Shown here: piece after piece, positions 35,381 through 46,414 of the stretch | Numbering within the stretch: the stretch's first letter is position 1 | Layout: every line of letters starts with the position of its first letter | DNA from: Streptococcus suis | GTDB lineage: Bacteria > Bacillota > Bacilli > Lactobacillales > Streptococcaceae | Direction of reading: 5' to 3' | NCBI GenBank assembly: GCA_024583055.1 | Contig: CP102145.1 | Span: forward strand, 1,736,001 to 1,800,000 | DNA: 64,000 nt | The notes under the pieces: model-generated | What the model was told of the DNA's origin: nothing | What the model saw: the letters and a program-made list of their open reading frames with translations, nothing else | Database searches by the model: none | Position numbers and translations under genes: made by a program

Positions 35381-36796
35381 ATGTCAGAAGAAAGAATTGA
35401 ACCAACCCCGATTGATCTTGGGGAATATAAATTCGGTTTCCATGATGAAAACGTGGAACTGGTAGCTTCGACTGGTAAGGGGTTGAACGAAGAAGTTATT
35501 CGTGAAATGTCCCGTATCAAAGGCGAGCCTGAATGGATGCTGGAATTCCGTCTCAAGTCCTATGAGACCTTCAAGAAAATGCCTATGCAGACTTGGGGTG
35601 CAGACCTATCTGAACTGGATTTTGATGATATTGTTTACTATCAAAAACCATCGGATAAACCGGCACGTAGCTGGGATGATGTACCAGACAAAATCAAGGA
35701 AACCTTTGAACGCATCGGTATCCCAGAAGCTGAGCGTGCTTACCTGGCAGGTGCTTCTGCCCAGTACGAATCAGAAGTGGTTTACCACAACATGAAGGAA
35801 GAGTACGACAAGCACGGCATTATCTTTACAGATACTGACACGGCTCTCAAGGAACATCCAGAGCTCTTCAAAAAATACTTTGGAAAACTCGTTCCGCCAT
35901 CAGACAATAAACTGGCCGCCCTCAACTCAGCCGTTTGGTCAGGTGGTACCTTTATCTACGTGCCAAAAGGCGTCAAGTTAGATATTCCATTGCAGACTTA
36001 TTTTCGTATCAACAACGAAGGAACAGGTCAGTTTGAGCGGACGCTGATTATTGTGGATGAGGGAGCAAGTGTTCACTACGTCGAAGGCTGTACAGCGCCG
36101 ACCTATTCGACTGCTAGCCTGCACGCTGCCATCGTGGAAATCATTGCCCACGAAGGTGCCTACATGCGCTACACGACCATCCAGAACTGGTCTGACAATG
36201 TCTATAACCTCGTAACCAAGCGTGCTCGCGCAGAGAAAAATGCTACGGTCGAGTGGATTGACGGAAACCTCGGTGCCAAGACGACCATGAAATACCCGGC
36301 CGTTTATCTGGAAGGAGAAGGCGCGCGTGGAACCATGTTGTCCATTGCCTTTGCTAACAAGGGTCAGGTACAGGATACCGGTGCCAAGATGATTCACAAT
36401 GCACCACGGACCTCCTCGTCTATCGTATCCAAATCTATTGCCCGTGGCGGTGGAGAAGTTAACTACCGTGGTCAAGTAACTTTTGCCAAAAACTCGGCAA
36501 AATCAATCAGCCACATCGAGTGTGATACCATCATCATGGACGACATTTCCAAGTCGGACACTATCCCGTTCAACGAAATCCACAACTCACAAGTGGCCCT
36601 GGAACACGAAGCCAAAGTATCAAAAATCTCAGAGGAACAACTCTATTACCTCATGAGCCGCGGCCTATCTGAATCTGAAGCCACAGAGATGATTGTCATG
36701 GGCTTTGTCGAACCATTCACCAAAGAACTCCCAATGGAATACGCAGTCGAACTCAACAGACTGATTGCCTATGAGATGGAGGGGAGTGTTGGCTAA
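35381..36796 (+). CDS. sufB: Fe-S cluster assembly protein SufB
   Basis: Core scaffold subunit of the SufBCD complex. It has 471 residues with the expected blocks: [58 protein letters not shown] (conserved cysteine) and [11 protein letters not shown]. The last block, [21 protein letters not shown], contains the conserved Glu-rich C-terminal helix. The ribosome-binding site is weak. The stop codon runs straight into a very stable hairpin (36796-36842). Confidence 0.96.
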   Translation: MSEERIEPTPIDLGEYKFGFHDENVELVASTGKGLNEEVIREMSRIKGEPEWMLEFRLKSYETFKKMPMQTWGADLSELDFDDIVYYQKPSDKPARSWDDVPDKIKETFERIGIPEAERAYLAGASAQYESEVVYHNMKEEYDKHGIIFTDTDTALKEHPELFKKYFGKLVPPSDNKLAALNSAVWSGGTFIYVPKGVKLDIPLQTYFRINNEGTGQFERTLIIVDEGASVHYVEGCTAPTYSTASLHAAIVEIIAHEGAYMRYTTIQNWSDNVYNLVTKRARAEKNATVEWIDGNLGAKTTMKYPAVYLEGEGARGTMLSIAFANKGQVQDTGAKMIHNAPRTSSSIVSKSIARGGGEVNYRGQVTFAKNSAKSISHIECDTIIMDDISKSDTIPFNEIHNSQVALEHEAKVSKISEEQLYYLMSRGLSESEATEMIVMGFVEPFTKELPMEYAVELNRLIAYEMEGSVG

Positions 36797-37043
36797 TTTG
36801 TGTAGCTCCACATAGCTAAGAAGCTATTTGGAGCACACAAATGCCAACGCTCGTTGGAAATAGAGAGCGACGGCAGTCGCTCTTCTTTGTAATCTTATAA
36901 TAATTCCGTGCCTTCCACGTTCGTCGTTTTCTGTAAGAAAACGATATGTAGCTAGGAGTTCCGCAGGAACTCTCACCAACTGAAGTTGGAGATAAGGACT
37001 TGCGGTAGCGAGTTAAAATTATAATAAAGTATACAACACATCC
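36796..37043. repeat. Mosaic array of intergenic hairpins (copy 4) after sufB
   Basis: A gene-free stretch. The first hairpin, 36796-36842, pairs ATTTGTGT, GCTCCA and ATAGCT with their complements around an AAGA loop (21 bp, two irregularities). Then come GAGCGAC/GTCGCTC (near 36866), CGTTTTC/GAAAACG (near 36927), GAGTTCC/GGAACTC (near 36956) and CCAAC/GTTGG (near 36977). On the minus strand the linker CCTTATCTCCAAC matches those at 6790 and 20941, which marks it as the same family in reverse orientation. Confidence 0.7.
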
Positions 37044-37067
37044 AAAGTAGCTTTAGGGCTACTTTTT
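37044..37067 (+). terminator. Rho-independent terminator of the suf operon
   Basis: AAAGTAGC and GCTACTTT around TTTAGG with a T tail, 248 bp after sufB. Confidence 0.85.
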
Positions 37068-37129
37068 GCATTGGTACTCCCACCAAGGATTCTTAAAATA
37101 GGGAATCCTATCTAGCAACCATTAAAATT

Positions 37130-37190
37130 CAAAAAGCGAACAAGTTAGTATTCTGATAGTCAGAAAATCTAATCTTGATCGCTTTTTATT
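37130..37190. terminator. Bidirectional terminator between suf and hisK
   Basis: AAAAAGCGA and TCGCTTTTT enclose an inner stem (TTAG-ATTCTGA with TCAGAAAATCTAA). It has a T run on either strand and can serve the convergent hisK gene. Confidence 0.6.
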
Positions 37191-37238
37191 CTATATATGA
37201 TTGAGACAGGCTTTTTCTCAGCCGAGGTTTGCCAATAA

Positions 37239-37979
37239 TTATAAATTTATAATCTCTTCTTCTGGAATTCCGTAGTCTTCTAGCATCTGCAACATCTTCT
37301 CGAAGCCCAGTTGAAAATGTTCCAAGACATGTCCGTCGGAGCCCAGAGAATAGCGGTGGCAACCTAGTTCTTTGACCAATTGAAGAGCGTAACGGTACAG
37401 TTCTTCGTGGTGATAGAGGTAGATGCTCTTGGCATTGAGTTCAAAGGCTAAATCATGCGCTATCATTTTCTTGAAAATGCGGATGAGCTGGGGCTCAAAA
37501 GTCTCTAGTTCTTGAACAGTCACATCAAAGAGGCGGAAACCGTAGTCAAAATGCGCCAAGACGTCAGCTGGAACCCGTCCGACGGCATATTCCAAGCGGT
37601 CCAAATAATCGGTCATGACCGCCATCTTGTCCATATCTGCCACTTCTTCGTCTAGATAATCGTTAACTCCGTTGTGATGGACGGATAATAATTTGAGGTC
37701 GAAGTCTTTGTCTGCTAAGTAGGCTAGAATATCGGTTTCCCGCGGTTGGAAATAGCCGATTTCAATGCCTTTCTTGATGCGCTTACCATAGTCTTCATTA
37801 AGCACAGCAATTTCTTGGGAATAGGCCTCATAATCAGGAATATCATCCTGCTTGCTATAGGGATTGGACAAATCAAAATGCTCCGTCGTCACGATTTCGC
37901 CGCTGTAATGCTCAAGATAATCTTGAAATCGCACCTTGGAATCGTAGGAGTGGTGGGTATGCAGGTGGTTGTCTCTCAT
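37239..37979 (-). CDS. hisK: Histidinol-phosphatase, PHP family
   Basis: A 246-residue PHP-domain phosphoesterase, most like the HisJ/HisK histidinol-phosphatases that perform the eighth step of histidine synthesis. Metal-binding residues are in RDNHLHTHHSYDS, TTEHFD, GIEIGYF, LLSVHHNG, AHFDYGF and SLGSDGH. The his operon next door has no hisN or bifunctional hisB, so this gene fills that gap. It is divergent from the T-box leader and has its own GAAAGGAG ribosome-binding site. Confidence 0.88.
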   Translation of the reverse strand: MRDNHLHTHHSYDSKVRFQDYLEHYSGEIVTTEHFDLSNPYSKQDDIPDYEAYSQEIAVLNEDYGKRIKKGIEIGYFQPRETDILAYLADKDFDLKLLSVHHNGVNDYLDEEVADMDKMAVMTDYLDRLEYAVGRVPADVLAHFDYGFRLFDVTVQELETFEPQLIRIFKKMIAHDLAFELNAKSIYLYHHEELYRYALQLVKELGCHRYSLGSDGHVLEHFQLGFEKMLQMLEDYGIPEEEIINL

Positions 37980-38072
37980 GGTAATTCTCCTTTCTTTCTA
38001 TTGTAACAAAATCGCTTTTGAGCGACAAGTTCGGAAATCAAGGGAAATGGAATAAAAAAAATCTGATAATTC

Positions 38073-38100
38073 TTGCAATTTATCAAAAATTTGGTAAAAT
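38073..38100 (+). promoter_or_regulatory. Promoter of the his operon
   Basis: TTGCAA at 38073-38078, a 16-bp spacer, and TAAAAT at 38095-38100 with an extended -10 TGG. Confidence 0.65.
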
Positions 38101-38106
38101 AGTACA

Positions 38107-38358
38107 AAATAAAAAGCGATGAGAGAAACAATCCCAGACCATTCTTCAGAGAGTATCTAGTTGCTGAAAGGATACATCGGTTTGGGCACACATTCTTGAG
38201 TGCAATTGCCAACGGTGTTGAACCTAGTAGTGATTGACGTCTGTCTACGTTACGGACTGAAGTCTTTGACTTCCTGAGGGATATACGGCGACGTATGTCT
38301 GAATGAAGGTGGAACCACGTGTAAGCGTCCTGAAACAAGGACCTTGCGCGTGGTTTTT
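38107..38358 (+). promoter_or_regulatory. T-box leader (tRNA-His sensing) before hisC
   Basis: An untranslated leader of about 250 nt ending in a T-box: GAAGGTGGAACCACG at 38305-38319 is the conserved sequence that pairs with the uncharged tRNA 3' end. Stem I spans about 38113-38210 (CCCAGACC pairs with GGTTTGGG). A CAC triplet (histidine) lies on its 3' side as the likely specifier. The terminator arms, ACCACG...CGTGGT with GTCC/GGAC inside, are followed by TTTTT (38314-38358). Low charged tRNA-His should cause read-through into the operon. Confidence 0.9.
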
Positions 38359-38378
38359 ATCGTTTGAGAGGTAATGAC

Positions 38379-39431
38379 ATGAAAATAAAAGGGCTTAGAA
38401 AGATTACGCCTTATGTGGCTGGAGCGCAACCACAGGTGGCCAATATGATTAAACTTAATACCAACGAGAATGCCTATGGACCAAGTCCAGCGGTAGTTGC
38501 AGCTTTGGCTGATTTTGATGCGACAAACCTACGTCGCTATTCGAGTCTGGATCAGGCGGAACTTCGTCAGGCCTTGGCGGAGCAACATGGTTTGGAGGCA
38601 GACCAATTTGTCATTGGCAATGGTTCGGATGACGTCTTGTCTATGGCTTTTCTGTCCTTCTTTCAAACGGAGCAACCGATTTTGTTTCCAGATTTGACCT
38701 ACGGCTTTTACAAGGTCTGGGCTAATTTGTATCAGGTACCTTTTAAAGAGATACCGCTGGCGGAGGATTTTAGCTGGCGAGTGGCAGATTATCAGAGAGA
38801 ATGTGGGGGAGTGATTTTGACCAATCCCAACGCTCCGACGGGATGCTTCCAGTCTCTGGGCGATATTGAGGAGGTTCTGAAGGCTAATCCGCAGGTCGTT
38901 GTCATCGTTGATGAGGCTTATGTCAATTTCGGCGGGCAGACAGCTATTCCGCTTTTGGACAAATACCCCAATCTCTTCATTACGCGGACCTTCTCCAAGG
39001 ATGCATCACTAGCGGGTTTGCGTGTCGGATACGGCATAGGTTCCAAGGAGCTGATAGGTGTTATTCAAGCGGTGCGCAATGCCATCAATCCTTACAATGT
39101 GGATGCCATTTCGGAAGCTTTGGCTTTGGCTGCGGTCAAGGATTGGGCCAATTACGAAGAGACCTGCCGGAAGATTATGGCAACGCGCGATTGGTTTGCG
39201 GAAGAATTGACCAGACTTGGCTTTGACGTTTTGCCGTCAGCAACCAATTTCCTCCTAGTGCGACCATCTCGTGTTAGTGCGGGAGAACTGTTCAAGCACT
39301 TGGAAGAGGAGCAGATTTATGTCCGGTATTTTCCAAACCAAGAACGCATAAAAGATAGACTACGCATCTCCATCGGCACACAAGAGGAGATGGAGCAGGT
39401 CTTAGCAAGGATAAAGGAAGGGTGCCTATGA
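38379..39431 (+). CDS. hisC: Histidinol-phosphate aminotransferase
   Basis: PLP aminotransferase that makes L-histidinol phosphate. It has 350 residues. It contains [12 protein letters not shown] near the N-terminus, IVDEAYVNF, the PLP lysine in [17 protein letters not shown], and an RISIGT tail. The start is the ATG at 38379 with GAGAGG upstream. First gene of the operon, directly under the T-box, and it overlaps hisZ by 4 bp. Confidence 0.95.
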   Translation: MKIKGLRKITPYVAGAQPQVANMIKLNTNENAYGPSPAVVAALADFDATNLRRYSSLDQAELRQALAEQHGLEADQFVIGNGSDDVLSMAFLSFFQTEQPILFPDLTYGFYKVWANLYQVPFKEIPLAEDFSWRVADYQRECGGVILTNPNAPTGCFQSLGDIEEVLKANPQVVVIVDEAYVNFGGQTAIPLLDKYPNLFITRTFSKDASLAGLRVGYGIGSKELIGVIQAVRNAINPYNVDAISEALALAAVKDWANYEETCRKIMATRDWFAEELTRLGFDVLPSATNFLLVRPSRVSAGELFKHLEEEQIYVRYFPNQERIKDRLRISIGTQEEMEQVLARIKEGCL

Positions 39432-40402
39432 ACAATCGAACATTGCCACAAGGACTGCACGACAAGCTTTTCAAACGCGCTCGTACCACCTATGAAATTG
39501 AGCGGACGGTCAGCGACCTATTGATAGAGCGCGGTTTTCATCGGATTGAAACGCCGACCTTGGAGCATTTTGAAGTCTTTTCAGATACTGTCGATACCAA
39601 TAATTATCACCTTTTTGACAAGAGAGGCCATCTTCTGAGCTTGCGGCCGGATATTACTAGCCAAGTAGCCCGTGTCATTGCTTCAACTCGGGTGCAGACG
39701 CCTATTAAATTTTCTTATTCGGGCAAGGTCTTTCGCAGTCAAGAAGCCATGCGGGGCTTGGAAAATGAACGCACTCAAGCCGGGATTGAAATCATTGGCT
39801 ACCCTGTACAGGAGGCCTATGCTGAAGCCATTTCTAGTGCCAAACAAGCCTTGGAACGTTCGGGGTTGAAAGACTACAAATTTGAGTTTTCGCATGCAGC
39901 CATCCTCAAGACGATTTTTCAGCAATTGGAACTAACTTATGAGGTGGCGGATGATTTGTCCCTCCATATTCGGGATAAAAATATTACCAAGCTCCACGAA
40001 TTTACCAAGCAGCATCCGAGTGAATTTGATGGTTTCATCAGTCGTTTGCCTTACTTGTTTGGAGAGGCAGAGGCGGTCTTGGCAGAAGCCCGGCAGGTGT
40101 CGCAGAACGCGCAATTATTGCAGGCTTTTGACCAATTAGAAGCATTTATCGCCATGGCAGAAATTGATTTGGGGCCTGTCACAGTGGATTTGGCCCAACT
40201 TCCGACGGTTCCATACTATACAGGTATGATGTTCAAGGTTTTTGACCAGCAATTGCCAGACGCCTTTTTATCAGGTGGGCGGTATGACAAGCTCTTTGAG
40301 CAGTTTGGAGCCAAGGAGCTGACGGCTATCGGTTGGGCCTTGGAAATTGATGCCATTTACCAAGCCATTCGACAGGATTTAGACTATCAAGGAGGGAAGT
40401 AA
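39428..40402 (+). CDS. hisZ: ATP phosphoribosyltransferase regulatory subunit HisZ
   Basis: A class II histidyl-tRNA-synthetase paralogue that activates the short HisG and makes it sensitive to histidine. It has 324 residues. It shows class II motifs ([43 protein letters not shown]) but lacks the C-terminal anticodon-binding domain, which separates it from a true HisRS. It starts at 39428 preceded by AAGGAAGGG. The next gene is hisG. Confidence 0.93.
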   Translation: MNNRTLPQGLHDKLFKRARTTYEIERTVSDLLIERGFHRIETPTLEHFEVFSDTVDTNNYHLFDKRGHLLSLRPDITSQVARVIASTRVQTPIKFSYSGKVFRSQEAMRGLENERTQAGIEIIGYPVQEAYAEAISSAKQALERSGLKDYKFEFSHAAILKTIFQQLELTYEVADDLSLHIRDKNITKLHEFTKQHPSEFDGFISRLPYLFGEAEAVLAEARQVSQNAQLLQAFDQLEAFIAMAEIDLGPVTVDLAQLPTVPYYTGMMFKVFDQQLPDAFLSGGRYDKLFEQFGAKELTAIGWALEIDAIYQAIRQDLDYQGGK

Positions 40403-41050
40403 ATGGGTGATCAGATTACCATTGCCTTGACCAAGGGGCGGATTGAGAAGGAAACCTTGGCTCTTCTGGAAAAGGCGGGTTTTGATATGTCTTTCATGGC
40501 CGATAAGGGGCGGAATTTGATTTTTGAAAGCCCTGATGGGCAGTTTCGCTTTTTACTGGTCAAGGCTCCGGATGTAACGACCTATGTTCGCCACGGAGTG
40601 GCAGATATGGGCGTTGTCGGCAAGGATGTCTTGATTGAGCATTCTGCAGGATTTTTGGAAATGTTGGATTTGAACTTTGGCTTGTGTAAATTCTCGGTTG
40701 CCTCTGTTCCAACTTACAATCCCAGTGATCACAAGCGGAAGCGGATTGCGACCAAGTATCCAACAGTTGCCCTGGAACATTTTAAGCAAAAGGGCGAGGA
40801 TGTCGAGATTATTTCTATTCAAGGTAGTGTGGAAATTGCTCCTGTTCTGGGACTGGCCGATGCCATCGTCGATATTGTGGAGACGGGCAATACCTTGGTG
40901 GCCAATGGTTTAGTGGTCTTTGAAGATATTTGTCGGATTTCCTCGCGTTTGATTGTCAATAAAGCCAGCATCAAGAATAAGCCTCAAGTGCTATCATTTA
41001 TCAAGAAATTAGAAGACATTGTCGGAAATGAGGAGGTACCTTTTAGATGA
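40403..41050 (+). CDS. hisG: ATP phosphoribosyltransferase, short catalytic subunit
   Basis: First enzyme of histidine synthesis, joining ATP and PRPP. It has 215 residues, the short form that needs HisZ. It contains [29 protein letters not shown], and the PRPP-binding loop [22 protein letters not shown] lies before the ATG. It overlaps hisD by 4 bp. Confidence 0.96.
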   Translation: MGDQITIALTKGRIEKETLALLEKAGFDMSFMADKGRNLIFESPDGQFRFLLVKAPDVTTYVRHGVADMGVVGKDVLIEHSAGFLEMLDLNFGLCKFSVASVPTYNPSDHKRKRIATKYPTVALEHFKQKGEDVEIISIQGSVEIAPVLGLADAIVDIVETGNTLVANGLVVFEDICRISSRLIVNKASIKNKPQVLSFIKKLEDIVGNEEVPFR

Positions 41051-42330
41051 AACGCTTAAGTGGAACAAGTCAAGACATTGCGGCCTTGCTCTATCAAGAA
41101 CAAGTGGCGCTGAATGCAGAAACGGTCTCCGTAGAAGAGACCGTCAAGGAAATCATGGAACGGGTCGCTCGTGAAGGAGATGCAGCTCTGAAAGCCTACA
41201 ATCTCCAGTTTGACGGGATCGAGCTCGATGACTTAGAAGTCAGTCAAGCGCAAATAGATGCAGCTTTTGAGCAGATTGAACCAGACATTCTCTCAGCCTT
41301 AGAAGGTGCCAAAGCCAATATCGCTTCCTACCACCAGCAACAGGTGGAAGTAGGTTTTGAGGACCAACCGTCTGAAGGCGTCCTTCGTGGGCAACTCATT
41401 CGTCCCCTAGAGCGAGTGGGTGTCTATGTTCCGGGAGGAACAGCCGCCTATCCTTCTTCGGTCTTGATGAATGTCATCCCTGCAAAAATTGCTGGTGTGG
41501 AGGAAATCATCATGATTACCCCGCCACAAGAGACCTACAATCCAGCGATTTTGGTGGCAGCAAGATTGGCTGGAGTGGATAAGATTTATCAGGTTGGCGG
41601 AGCCCACGGGATAGCCGCGCTAGCTTATGGAACGCAGTCCATTCCCAAGGTGGATAAAATTACCGGGCCAGGCAATATCTATGTTGCAACGGCCAAGAAA
41701 TTGGTCTATGGCTTGGTTGGAATTGATATGATTGCTGGTCCATCTGAGATTGGTATTATCGCAGACGAGACGGCAAATCCTGTTTTTGTAGCGGCGGATT
41801 TGTTGTCACAGGCGGAGCACGATCGCTTGGCGCGTGCGATTTTGGTGACCAATTCGGAAGTCTTGGCTGAGCAAGTCGAGCTAGAAATCGAGCGGCAATT
41901 GCAGACCTTGCCGCGTGAGGAAATTGCGCGGGCATCCATTGAGCAGAACGGACGCATTATCGTGACAGACACAGTAGAAGCCATGTTTGACTTGATGAAT
42001 TTGGTGGCGCCTGAACATTTGGAAATTGCTATGGAAGATGCCTATGAGTATCTCTCCTTGGTCAAGCATGCGGGGTCCATTTTCTTGGGTCATTATACCA
42101 GTGAGCCGATTGGGGATTATTATGCAGGGACCAATCATGTTCTGCCAACTTCAGGCACCAGCCGTTTCTATTCAGCGTTGGGTGTCTATGATTTTATCAA
42201 ACGAATACAATACACACAATATAGTAAAAAAGCCGTGCAAGAGGCTGGTCAGGCCATTACAAATTTGGCCTATTCAGAAGGATTGGCTGCTCATGCACGG
42301 GCCATTGAGGTGAGAAATGAAGAAAGTTAA
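41047..42330 (+). CDS. hisD: Histidinol dehydrogenase
   Basis: Zn-dependent enzyme that oxidises histidinol to histidine in two NAD-linked steps. It has 427 residues, full length. Conserved motifs are [54 protein letters not shown] and AEHD, plus [10 protein letters not shown] near the end. It is translationally coupled to hisG upstream and overlaps the phosphatase gene downstream by 14 bp. Confidence 0.97.
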   Translation: MKRLSGTSQDIAALLYQEQVALNAETVSVEETVKEIMERVAREGDAALKAYNLQFDGIELDDLEVSQAQIDAAFEQIEPDILSALEGAKANIASYHQQQVEVGFEDQPSEGVLRGQLIRPLERVGVYVPGGTAAYPSSVLMNVIPAKIAGVEEIIMITPPQETYNPAILVAARLAGVDKIYQVGGAHGIAALAYGTQSIPKVDKITGPGNIYVATAKKLVYGLVGIDMIAGPSEIGIIADETANPVFVAADLLSQAEHDRLARAILVTNSEVLAEQVELEIERQLQTLPREEIARASIEQNGRIIVTDTVEAMFDLMNLVAPEHLEIAMEDAYEYLSLVKHAGSIFLGHYTSEPIGDYYAGTNHVLPTSGTSRFYSALGVYDFIKRIQYTQYSKKAVQEAGQAITNLAYSEGLAAHARAIEVRNEES

Positions 42331-42964
42331 GGGATTATTGGTCATGGATGTGGACAGCACCCTGATCATGGAAGAAGGTATTGACCTGCTGGGCGAAGAA
42401 GCTGGTCTCGGTCAGCGAGTCGCGGACATTACCGAGCGCGCCATGCGAGGGGAATTGGATTTTGAAGAAGCCTTGCGTGAACGCGTTGGTTTGCTGGCGG
42501 GCTTGTCCGAAACGGTTTTGGACCGCATTTTAGGGCGCATTCATTTCACACCGGGAGCAGAAGAACTGGTAGCAGAGCTCCACAAGCGGGGTTACAAGGT
42601 AGCCGTCGTGTCAGGTGGTTTTCATCAGACGGTCAATGTGTTGGCGGAACGGCTCAATTTGGACTATGTTAAGGCTAATACGCTAGAAATTGTCAACGGA
42701 GTTTTGACAGGACGCGTGACCGGCGACATTGTGACCAAGGATGTTAAGGAAACCATGCTCAGAACTTGGGCGGCAGAAAATGGTCTCGACATGCAAGATA
42801 CGATTGCAGTGGGCGATGGTGCCAACGATCTGCCCATGATTCAGGCAGCTGGTATCGGCATCGCCTTCTGCGCCAAACCCATTGTGCAGGAACAGGCTCC
42901 TTATCAAATCAATGAGAAAAATTTGTATCAGGTGATTGAGATTTTGGATAGAGTGAAGAAATAA
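42317..42964 (+). CDS. SerB-like HAD phosphatase within the his operon
   Basis: A 215-residue HAD-family phosphatase annotated as phosphoserine phosphatase in similar streptococcal his operons. Motif I is VMDVDSTLIMEEG, motif II VVSGGF, motif III lysine in TKDVKETM, and motif IV GDGANDLPMI. The SerB-typical EEGIDLLGEEAG cap region is present. Its place between hisD and hisB raises the possibility that it acts on histidinol phosphate, but the PHP enzyme next door already covers that step. Serine synthesis remains the simplest assignment. Confidence 0.85.
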   Translation: MKKVKGLLVMDVDSTLIMEEGIDLLGEEAGLGQRVADITERAMRGELDFEEALRERVGLLAGLSETVLDRILGRIHFTPGAEELVAELHKRGYKVAVVSGGFHQTVNVLAERLNLDYVKANTLEIVNGVLTGRVTGDIVTKDVKETMLRTWAAENGLDMQDTIAVGDGANDLPMIQAAGIGIAFCAKPIVQEQAPYQINEKNLYQVIEILDRVKK

Positions 42965-43035
42965 GAGACAGTATTCACACGTCAGGTACCGATCTGCGAA
43001 TACAGCTTCTAATATAGTAAAGAAAGAAGAACATC

Positions 43036-43620
43036 ATGAGAACAGCAAGCATTGAACGCAATACCTTTGAAACAAAAATTAAGTTGACGGTTAATTTGGA
43101 TGTGCAGGAACCGGTTGAGATTGTGACGGGTGTGGGCTTTTTTGACCACATGTTGACCCTTTTTGCCCGCCACAGCCGCATGTCTCTAGTTGTCCATGTA
43201 GACGGCGATACGTGGGTGGACAGCCATCATACGGTTGAGGATGTCGGGATTGTTCTTGGACAAGCCATCAAGGAAGCTCTGGGCGACAAGGTCGGTATCA
43301 ATCGTTACGGGACTTCTTTTGTGCCTATGGATGAGACGCTGGGAATGTCTAGTCTAGACTTGTCTGGACGCTCTTATTTGGTCTTCGATGCGACTTTTGA
43401 CAATCCAAAATTAGGCGATTTTGATACGGAATTGGTCGAAGAATTCTTCCAAGCCTTGGCTTTCAACCTGCAGATGAATCTGCATTTGAAGATTTTGCAC
43501 GGGCAAAATAGTCACCATAAGGCTGAAAGTCTCTTCAAGGCAACAGGTCGAGCTCTTCGCGAAGCCATTACCATCAACCCTGATATTAAGGGTGTCAATT
43601 CAACAAAAGGACTCTTGTAA
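43036..43620 (+). CDS. hisB: Imidazoleglycerol-phosphate dehydratase
   Basis: Mn-dependent dehydratase, the sixth step of histidine synthesis. It has 194 residues and is monofunctional, without the phosphatase domain found in enterobacteria. Metal-binding motifs are [25 protein letters not shown], and [18 protein letters not shown] 71-bp gap with a GTATTC/GAATAC hairpin precedes it. Confidence 0.97.
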   Translation: MRTASIERNTFETKIKLTVNLDVQEPVEIVTGVGFFDHMLTLFARHSRMSLVVHVDGDTWVDSHHTVEDVGIVLGQAIKEALGDKVGINRYGTSFVPMDETLGMSSLDLSGRSYLVFDATFDNPKLGDFDTELVEEFFQALAFNLQMNLHLKILHGQNSHHKAESLFKATGRALREAITINPDIKGVNSTKGLL

Positions 43621-43621
43621 T

Positions 43622-44230
43622 ATGATACGAGTGATTGATTACGATGCTGGAAATACAGCCAATGTCCTGCGGGCCTTGGAAAAAATCGGTGTAGCTGCGG
43701 AATTGACGGCGGATCCTGAGAAAATTTTGTCGGCTACAGGTTTGATTTTACCGGGAGTCGGTGCCTTTCCGTCGGCTATGGCTGAATTAGAAAAACGCCA
43801 ACTGCTCCCAGCTATTCAGACAGCTGTGGCGGCTGGCAAGCCTTTTTTGGGCATTTGTTTAGGCATGCAGTTGCTCTTAGACCAAGGTTTGGAACACCAG
43901 CCGACCAAGGGTTTGGGCCTCATTCCCGGTGTTTGTCGTCCTATTCCAGCTAAAGAGGGCTATCCTGTGCCCCACATGGGCTGGAATCAGTTGGAAGTCA
44001 AGCAGAAAAATCCACTGACAGATGGGCTTGATGACCAGTCGGTTTACTTTGTTCACAGTTATTTTACCGATGTAGCGCCTGAATATATCGACGCAACAGC
44101 GGATTATAGCAGGGAAATTCCAGCAATGATTTCAAAAGGAAATGTCTTTGGGGCGCAGTTTCACCCTGAAAAATCAGGTCAGGTTGGGCTTGGCATTTTG
44201 ACAAAGTTTGCGGCATTATGTCAGAAATAG
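43622..44230 (+). CDS. hisH: Imidazole glycerol phosphate synthase, glutaminase subunit
   Basis: Class I glutamine amidotransferase that feeds ammonia to HisF. It has 202 residues. The nucleophile Cys lies in [10 protein letters not shown], the oxyanion region in [11 protein letters not shown], and the His-Glu pair in QFHPEKS. The start is the ATG at 43622, right after the hisB stop. It ends just before hisA, whose ATG is at 44242. Confidence 0.96.
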   Translation: MIRVIDYDAGNTANVLRALEKIGVAAELTADPEKILSATGLILPGVGAFPSAMAELEKRQLLPAIQTAVAAGKPFLGICLGMQLLLDQGLEHQPTKGLGLIPGVCRPIPAKEGYPVPHMGWNQLEVKQKNPLTDGLDDQSVYFVHSYFTDVAPEYIDATADYSREIPAMISKGNVFGAQFHPEKSGQVGLGILTKFAALCQK

Positions 44231-44241
44231 TGAGGGAAGAT

Positions 44242-44961
44242 ATGCAGATTTATCCAGCGATTGATATTCGAAATGGGAAGGCAGTGCGTCTCTTTAAAGG
44301 AGACTTTAATCAGGAGACCGTTGTTAACCCAGATGTATTAGACCAAGCCAAAACATTTGCGGCTGCGGGGATTGACTTTATTCACGTGGTAGATTTGGAC
44401 GGTGCTTTAGAGGGACATGCGACCAATAGGGATTTGATTGCCAGTTTGAAAAGCGAGACCGGTCTCCGCATTCAAGTTGGAGGTGGCGTTCGCACCTTGG
44501 ACCAGATTGCGGACTATCTGGATGCGGGCATTGACCGTGTCATTATTGGGTCTATGGCTGTTAAAAACCCAGATTTTGTCAAGCAAGCCTTGAAGCGTTT
44601 TGGGAGTCAGGCCATTGTCGTGGGCATCGATGCCAAAAATGGCTTTGTCGCAACAGAAGGTTGGCTAGAAACCAGTCAAGTAGATTATATGAGCTTGGCC
44701 AAGGAGATGGAAAAGATTGGTGTGCGGCTTTTTGTCTACACCGATGTGGACCGCGACGGTACCTTGACAGGTCCTAATTTTGACCATTACAGAAAATTGA
44801 AGGCGACCTTGACAGAGGCAGATGTCATTGCTTCTGGTGGTATCCATTCCATGAGCGACTTGGTGGAGCTGGCGCAAATCGGTGTTTCTGGAACCATTGT
44901 CGGCAAGGCCTATTACAGCGGCAAGGTTAGCTTGGACGACTTGCAGCAATTTGGAGGTTAA
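44242..44961 (+). CDS. hisA: ProFAR isomerase HisA
   Basis: TIM-barrel isomerase of the fourth histidine step. It has 239 residues. Catalytic Asp8 is in [17 protein letters not shown], the second catalytic Asp is near [15 protein letters not shown], and phosphate loops lie in VGGGVRT and ASGGIHSM. The start at 44242 is chosen for GAGGGAAG just upstream. Confidence 0.96.
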   Translation: MQIYPAIDIRNGKAVRLFKGDFNQETVVNPDVLDQAKTFAAAGIDFIHVVDLDGALEGHATNRDLIASLKSETGLRIQVGGGVRTLDQIADYLDAGIDRVIIGSMAVKNPDFVKQALKRFGSQAIVVGIDAKNGFVATEGWLETSQVDYMSLAKEMEKIGVRLFVYTDVDRDGTLTGPNFDHYRKLKATLTEADVIASGGIHSMSDLVELAQIGVSGTIVGKAYYSGKVSLDDLQQFGG

Positions 44962-44963
44962 TC

Positions 44964-45728
44964 ATGTTAGCAAAACGCATTATCCCCTGTCTGGACGTCA
45001 AGAACGGTCGGGTAGTCAAGGGGGTCAATTTTGTCAACTTGACGGATGTGGGAGACCCTGTGGACACAGCAAAAGCCTACTACGAGGCAGGCTGTGATGA
45101 ATTGGTTTTTCTTGATATTACTGCGACGCATGAAGAACGCGAAACGACTGTGGACATGGTGCGGCGCGTGGCAGACCAAGTCTTTATTCCTTTTACCGTT
45201 GGCGGTGGCATTCGTTCCGTCGATGATATGAACAAGATGCTCAAGGCAGGGGCTGACAAGGTATCGGTCAATTCATCGGCGGTGGCCAATCCATCCTTGA
45301 TCAAAGAATGTGCTGAAAAATTCGGCAGCCAATGTGTTGTGGTCGCTATTGATGCGCGCAAGGAGGTAGATGGAACTTGGCATGTCTACGTGGCTGGTGG
45401 TCGCAAGGATACCGGTCTAGATTTACTATATTGGGCCAAAAAGGTCGTCGAGCTCGGAGCTGGCGAAATCCTTTTGACCAGCATGGACAAAGACGGGACC
45501 AAGTCAGGCTTTGATGTGGACATGCTCAATGCTGTGGCGAGCGTGGTGACGGTTCCCATCATTGCATCGGGTGGCGCTGGTAATACGAACCATATCCTTG
45601 AGGTATTTGAACAGACACCGGCGACTGGAGCACTGGCAGCATCCATCTTTCATTATGGCCAAGTCAGTATTGCTGAAACCAAATCAGCTATGCGCCAGAA
45701 TGGAATTGAGGTGCGATTAAATGATTAG
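44964..45728 (+). CDS. hisF: Imidazole glycerol phosphate synthase, cyclase subunit
   Basis: TIM-barrel cyclase that uses HisH-derived ammonia and makes AICAR, which returns to purine synthesis. It has 254 residues. It shows [16 protein letters not shown], the phosphate loop [11 protein letters not shown], the catalytic Asp in [13 protein letters not shown] and ASGGAGN. GGAGG lies in the hisA end. It overlaps hisI by 8 bp. Confidence 0.97.
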   Translation: MLAKRIIPCLDVKNGRVVKGVNFVNLTDVGDPVDTAKAYYEAGCDELVFLDITATHEERETTVDMVRRVADQVFIPFTVGGGIRSVDDMNKMLKAGADKVSVNSSAVANPSLIKECAEKFGSQCVVVAIDARKEVDGTWHVYVAGGRKDTGLDLLYWAKKVVELGAGEILLTSMDKDGTKSGFDVDMLNAVASVVTVPIIASGGAGNTNHILEVFEQTPATGALAASIFHYGQVSIAETKSAMRQNGIEVRLND

Positions 45729-46035
45729 TATTGATTTTGCCAAGCAAGACGGACTGGTGCCTGTGATTGTCACTGACCATGAGACAGGTCTGGTCTTGAT
45801 GCTGGCTTATATGAATGAAGAATCCTATCAAAAGACCTTGGAAACCAAACAGATGCATTACTGGAGCCGGTCGCGTCAGGAATTGTGGCACAAGGGTGCA
45901 ACCAGTGGGCATTTTCAGACGGTTAAATCCATCAAAACAGATTGTGACCGCGACACCCTGCTCATTTCCGTCGAGCAAGTAGGGGCTGCCTGCCATACGG
46001 GTGCCTATAGTTGCTTTTTTGAAAACATACTCTAA
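45721..46035 (+). CDS. hisI: Phosphoribosyl-AMP cyclohydrolase
   Basis: Zn-dependent third-step enzyme. It has 104 residues and is monofunctional. The pattern [28 protein letters not shown] and the metal site [21 protein letters not shown] is complete. HisE is a separate gene 13 bp downstream. Confidence 0.96.
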   Translation: MISIDFAKQDGLVPVIVTDHETGLVLMLAYMNEESYQKTLETKQMHYWSRSRQELWHKGATSGHFQTVKSIKTDCDRDTLLISVEQVGAACHTGAYSCFFENIL

Positions 46036-46048
46036 GAAAGGAGCAGAT

Positions 46049-46363
46049 ATGCTAGAAACCTTGTACCATGAAGCCCTGAACCGTAAGCGTAATCCAAAAG
46101 AAGGGTCCTATACTAACTACTTGTACGGCAAAGGCTTGGATAAAATTCTCAAGAAAGTTGGGGAAGAGGCGACAGAAGTTGTGATTGCCGCCAAAAACGC
46201 CGACAAGGAAGAAATTGCCAATGAAACAGCTGATTTGCTCTATCATATGGCTGTTCTGCTGGTGGAAACTGGCGTGAGCTTGGAAGAAATCGAAGCTGTT
46301 TTGCAAGTTCGTCAAGGAAAAGTCAGTAAAACCAGCGACCGCCGAGAAATTAGTGACTACTAA
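46049..46363 (+). CDS. hisE: Phosphoribosyl-ATP pyrophosphatase
   Basis: All-alpha MazG-like hydrolase of the second histidine step. It has 104 residues. The metal-binding glutamates are in KKVGEEATEVVIAAKN and ANETADLLYHM. The start is the ATG at 46049 with AAGGAGC upstream. It is the last gene of the operon and ends against a terminator. Confidence 0.95.
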   Translation: MLETLYHEALNRKRNPKEGSYTNYLYGKGLDKILKKVGEEATEVVIAAKNADKEEIANETADLLYHMAVLLVETGVSLEEIEAVLQVRQGKVSKTSDRREISDY

Positions 46364-46386
46364 AAAAAGCTCATCACGAGCTTTTT
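46364..46386. terminator. Bidirectional terminator at the end of the his operon
   Basis: AAAAAGCTC-ATCAC-GAGCTTTTT; a T run follows on each strand, so it can serve hisE and the convergent HAD gene. Confidence 0.85.
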
Positions 46387-46414
46387 AGTTTGTGAAAAAA
46401 TCCGAAAAAAGTAT

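Noticed and set aside
39428..40402. Histidyl-tRNA synthetase
   Set aside because: Class II motifs are present, but the length (324 residues), the missing anticodon-binding domain and the position directly before a short hisG fit HisZ.
42317..42964. Histidinol-phosphatase as the sole assignment of the SerB-like gene
   Set aside because: Motifs are those of phosphoserine phosphatase and a PHP-type histidinol-phosphatase is encoded next to the operon, so the claim rests only on position.
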